Positions 7,021 through 7,676 of a stretch of 7,676 nt of DNA are shown in pieces. Positions within the stretch are counted from its first letter, which is position 1, and every line of letters starts with the position of its first letter. The position numbers and the translations under genes are program-made. A model generated the notes under the pieces. The model saw only the letters and a program-made list of their open reading frames with translations, ran no database searches and was not told where the DNA came from. The stretch comes from Actinomycetes bacterium (GTDB lineage: Bacteria; Actinomycetota; Acidimicrobiia; Acidimicrobiales; Palsa-688), in the NCBI GenBank assembly GCA_021808665.1, contig JAKBBA010000150.1:1-7676 (forward strand), read 5' to 3'.

Positions 7021-7183
7021 CCTGTTCCCCTCATTCTTGTGACTACCACGGTGGCGACTCTGAGACGAGAGCCGAGCACAGTGCCTGACGTACGGATTAC
7101 GCTCCTCCCCCTTCAGATCCCGCTCTGCGGGCGCAGCCGCGTCGACATTCATATCGAATTGGGGACCACTGTACCTCAGAGAG
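7021..7183. other. Upstream region of the P450-B operon, up to the mobile-element side
   Basis: No gene is supported here. On the minus strand it should hold the promoter and leader of the eight-gene run. I could not pick out a convincing -35/-10 pair; an A/T-richer patch at 7148-7161 (ATTCATATCGAATT) is the best place for one. Short palindromes are present: CCAC-G-GTGG near 7047-7055 and CCTC-AGA-GAGG (7174-7184). Neither matches a regulator site I recognise, and no KstR- or KstR2-like operator was seen. The left end of the IS110-type element could lie in or just right of this stretch, in which case the native promoter may have been altered. Confidence 0.3.
7027..7032 (-). promoter_or_regulatory. 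Ribosome-binding site fixing the P450-B start
   Basis: On the minus strand GAGGGG lies six bases before the ATG at 7020. No comparable site precedes the upstream in-frame ATG at 7152 at normal spacing, so the shorter 390-residue P450 is preferred. Confidence 0.7.
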
Positions 7184-7260
7184 GCTGTCCGGGCAAGCCC
7201 CCCCGAGTTGATGGGATGCAGGAGCGCAGCGCTGGCTCCTGCGTGACGGGCCCGGATGGT
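7184..7260 (+). ncRNA. Nested stem-loop, possible IS110 bridge-RNA segment
   Basis: An outer stem pairs 7184-7194 with 7250-7260: seven Watson-Crick pairs TCCGGGC/GCCCGGA (7188-7194 with 7250-7256), then G-U, G-U, C-G and G-U pairs. It encloses a second strong hairpin, GCAGGAGC (7218-7225) with GCTCCTGC (7235-7242) around a nine-base loop, extendable by a U-G and an A-U pair. Between the stems lies an asymmetric internal loop of about 21 bases on the left and 5 on the right. IS110 elements encode a bridge RNA with stem-loops and guide-bearing internal loops in a non-coding end, upstream of the recombinase in the IS110 group. Position and shape are compatible, but guide sequences could not be matched because the far element end is outside the window. 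A transcription-control hairpin or binding site is the alternative. Confidence 0.3.
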
Positions 7261-7297
7261 GCGATCGGCCTGAACGCCGATTCGAGGAGGACCTGTC

Positions 7298-7468
7298 GTG
7301 TTGGTCGAGACCGTGAGTGTCGTCTACGAGTGCCCGGGCTGCGAGGAGCGGCTGAGTGAGCGCCGGTGCCCGGATTGCAACGTGTTCTGCCGGTGGCTGG
7401 GGCCGGGGGGCGCTTGCGCGGGCTGCGGTGAGGTCTTGTTGGTGGCCGAGCTTGAAAGCGACTGGTGA
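7298..7468 (+). CDS. Small zinc-ribbon protein beside the IS110-type transposase
   Basis: A 56-residue ORF starting at GTG 7298 with an excellent ribosome-binding site, GGAGG (7286-7290), seven bases upstream, and ending in TGA at 7466-7468. Seven cysteines are arranged as Cys12-x2-Cys15, Cys24-x2-Cys27, Cys31, Cys40-x2-Cys43, within ECPGCEERLSERRCPDC, VFCRW and GGACAGCG, followed by a short acidic tail ending SDW. This points to one or two zinc knuckles, probably for nucleic-acid or protein binding. It runs in the same direction as the transposase, whose start is 86 bp downstream, so the two may be cotranscribed. I have an impression, not verified, of similar short Cys-rich ORFs near transposases in actinobacteria. 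It is either element cargo or accessory protein, or a resident gene next to the insertion. Function unknown. Confidence 0.7.
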   Translation: MLVETVSVVYECPGCEERLSERRCPDCNVFCRWLGPGGACAGCGEVLLVAELESDW

Positions 7469-7485
7469 GCGGGGCCTCCGTTCGC

Positions 7486-7538
7486 CGTGAGGGACCGAGC
7501 AAGACAACACTCGGGGTTTCCACACCCAAATCCTCACG
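7486..7538 (+). repeat. Nested inverted repeat in the transposase leader
   Basis: CGTGAGG (7486-7492) is perfectly complementary to CCTCACG (7532-7538), extendable inward by a G-U pair. Inside it CCGAG (7495-7499) pairs with CTCGG (7510-7514) around a ten-base loop. GGGT (7514-7517) with ACCC (7524-7527) is an alternative or competing hairpin. The fold ends just before the transposase ribosome-binding site (AGAAGG, 7544-7549). It could be part of a bridge RNA, a translation-control leader, or a recombinase-binding end. It lacks a U-tract, so it does not look like a simple terminator. Confidence 0.4.
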
Positions 7539-7554
7539 ACGAAAGAAGGTTCCC

Positions 7555-7676
7555 GTGGAAACCAAGCCACAATACGTCGGTATCGACCTGCACCGCCGGC
7601 GCAGCGTGATCGTACGCAAGGACGCGGCTGGCGAGACCCTCGAGACGGTCCAGATCGTCAACGACCCGCTCGCCCT
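7555..7676 (+). CDS. IS110-family transposase, N-terminal 40 residues (cut by window edge)
   Basis: Start of a DEDD-type serine-containing recombinase of the IS110 family. Seen: GTG start at 7555 with AGAAGG (7544-7549) five bases upstream, then a beta-strand carrying YVGIDLHRRRSVIVRKDAAG. Asp11 in VGIDLH is the first Asp of the RuvC-like DEDD catalytic set, and GIDLH with a basic stretch after it is the hallmark N-terminus of this family. The remaining catalytic residues and the C-terminal serine domain lie beyond the window, so intactness cannot be judged. IS110 elements usually lack terminal inverted repeats and transpose through an RNA-guided mechanism with a bridge RNA. The structured 5' flank agrees with the IS110 rather than the IS1111 group, in which the non-coding region lies downstream. 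Confidence 0.85.
   Translation, partial: METKPQYVGIDLHRRRSVIVRKDAAGETLETVQIVNDPLA

Noticed and set aside
7021..7152. 44-residue N-terminal extension of P450-B
   Set aside because: Its composition is unlike P450, and the ATG at 7020 has a strong, well-spaced ribosome-binding site and gives the usual P450 length.
7097..7661. Minus-strand open frames across the IS110 end (157 and 161 codons)
   Set aside because: They are antisense to the zinc-ribbon ORF and transposase start, which both have good ribosome-binding sites and recognisable motifs. The minus-strand products are Arg/Pro/Ser-rich shadows.
1..7676. CRISPR arrays, tRNA or rRNA genes, prophage or toxin-antitoxin modules
   Set aside because: No regularly spaced repeats, tRNA-like cloverleaf, or phage or toxin gene signatures were found on either strand.

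Overview
This 7.7-kb window looks like actinobacterial DNA of fairly high G+C content (roughly 60% by eye). The pointers are an F420-type LLM oxidoreductase, an alcohol dehydrogenase resembling mycobacterial AdhD (the NDMA-dependent type), cytochrome P450s with a small single-cluster ferredoxin, and an IS110-type transposase. A mycolic-acid actinomycete (Mycobacterium, Rhodococcus, Nocardia, Gordonia) or a relative is plausible. The species cannot be read from the sequence.

Bases 1-7020 hold one long run of eight genes, all on the minus strand and so read right to left: cytochrome P450 (B), 3Fe-4S ferredoxin, DUF35 zinc-ribbon/OB protein, SCP2-type thiolase, MFE-2-type 3-hydroxyacyl-CoA dehydrogenase (SDR), F420-type LLM oxidoreductase, a 136-bp gap, cytochrome P450 (A), and a zinc alcohol dehydrogenase cut by the left edge. 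Junctions are tight (ATGA, ATGA, TGATG overlaps and gaps of 12, 24 and 45 bp), so this reads as one operon, or two if the 136-bp gap carries a promoter.

Inferred logic: the P450s, fed electrons by the ferredoxin, hydroxylate a hydrophobic substrate. The alcohol dehydrogenase oxidises an alcohol. The SDR and the thiolase/DUF35 pair carry out the last two steps of a beta-oxidation-like shortening of a CoA thioester. The F420 enzyme does an additional redox step. This gene mix is typical of actinobacterial catabolism of steroids, terpenoids or alicyclic compounds. The substrate is not identifiable, and the acyl-CoA ligase, acyl-CoA dehydrogenase, hydratase, ferredoxin reductase and regulator are not in the window.

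Bases 7021-7676 are different. After a roughly 160-bp upstream region of the operon, the plus strand carries a nested inverted repeat (7184-7260), a 56-residue seven-cysteine zinc-ribbon ORF (7298-7468), a second nested inverted repeat (7486-7538) and the first 40 codons of an IS110-family DEDD transposase running off the right edge. IS110 elements encode a structured bridge RNA in a non-coding end, so the two folded segments are candidates for it. This mobile-element end and its small zinc-ribbon companion are the least explained part of the window. Other points worth attention are P450-B, which lacks the usual I-helix acid-threonine pair, and the thiolase, whose residues argue for thiolysis rather than the Ltp2-type retro-aldol reaction.
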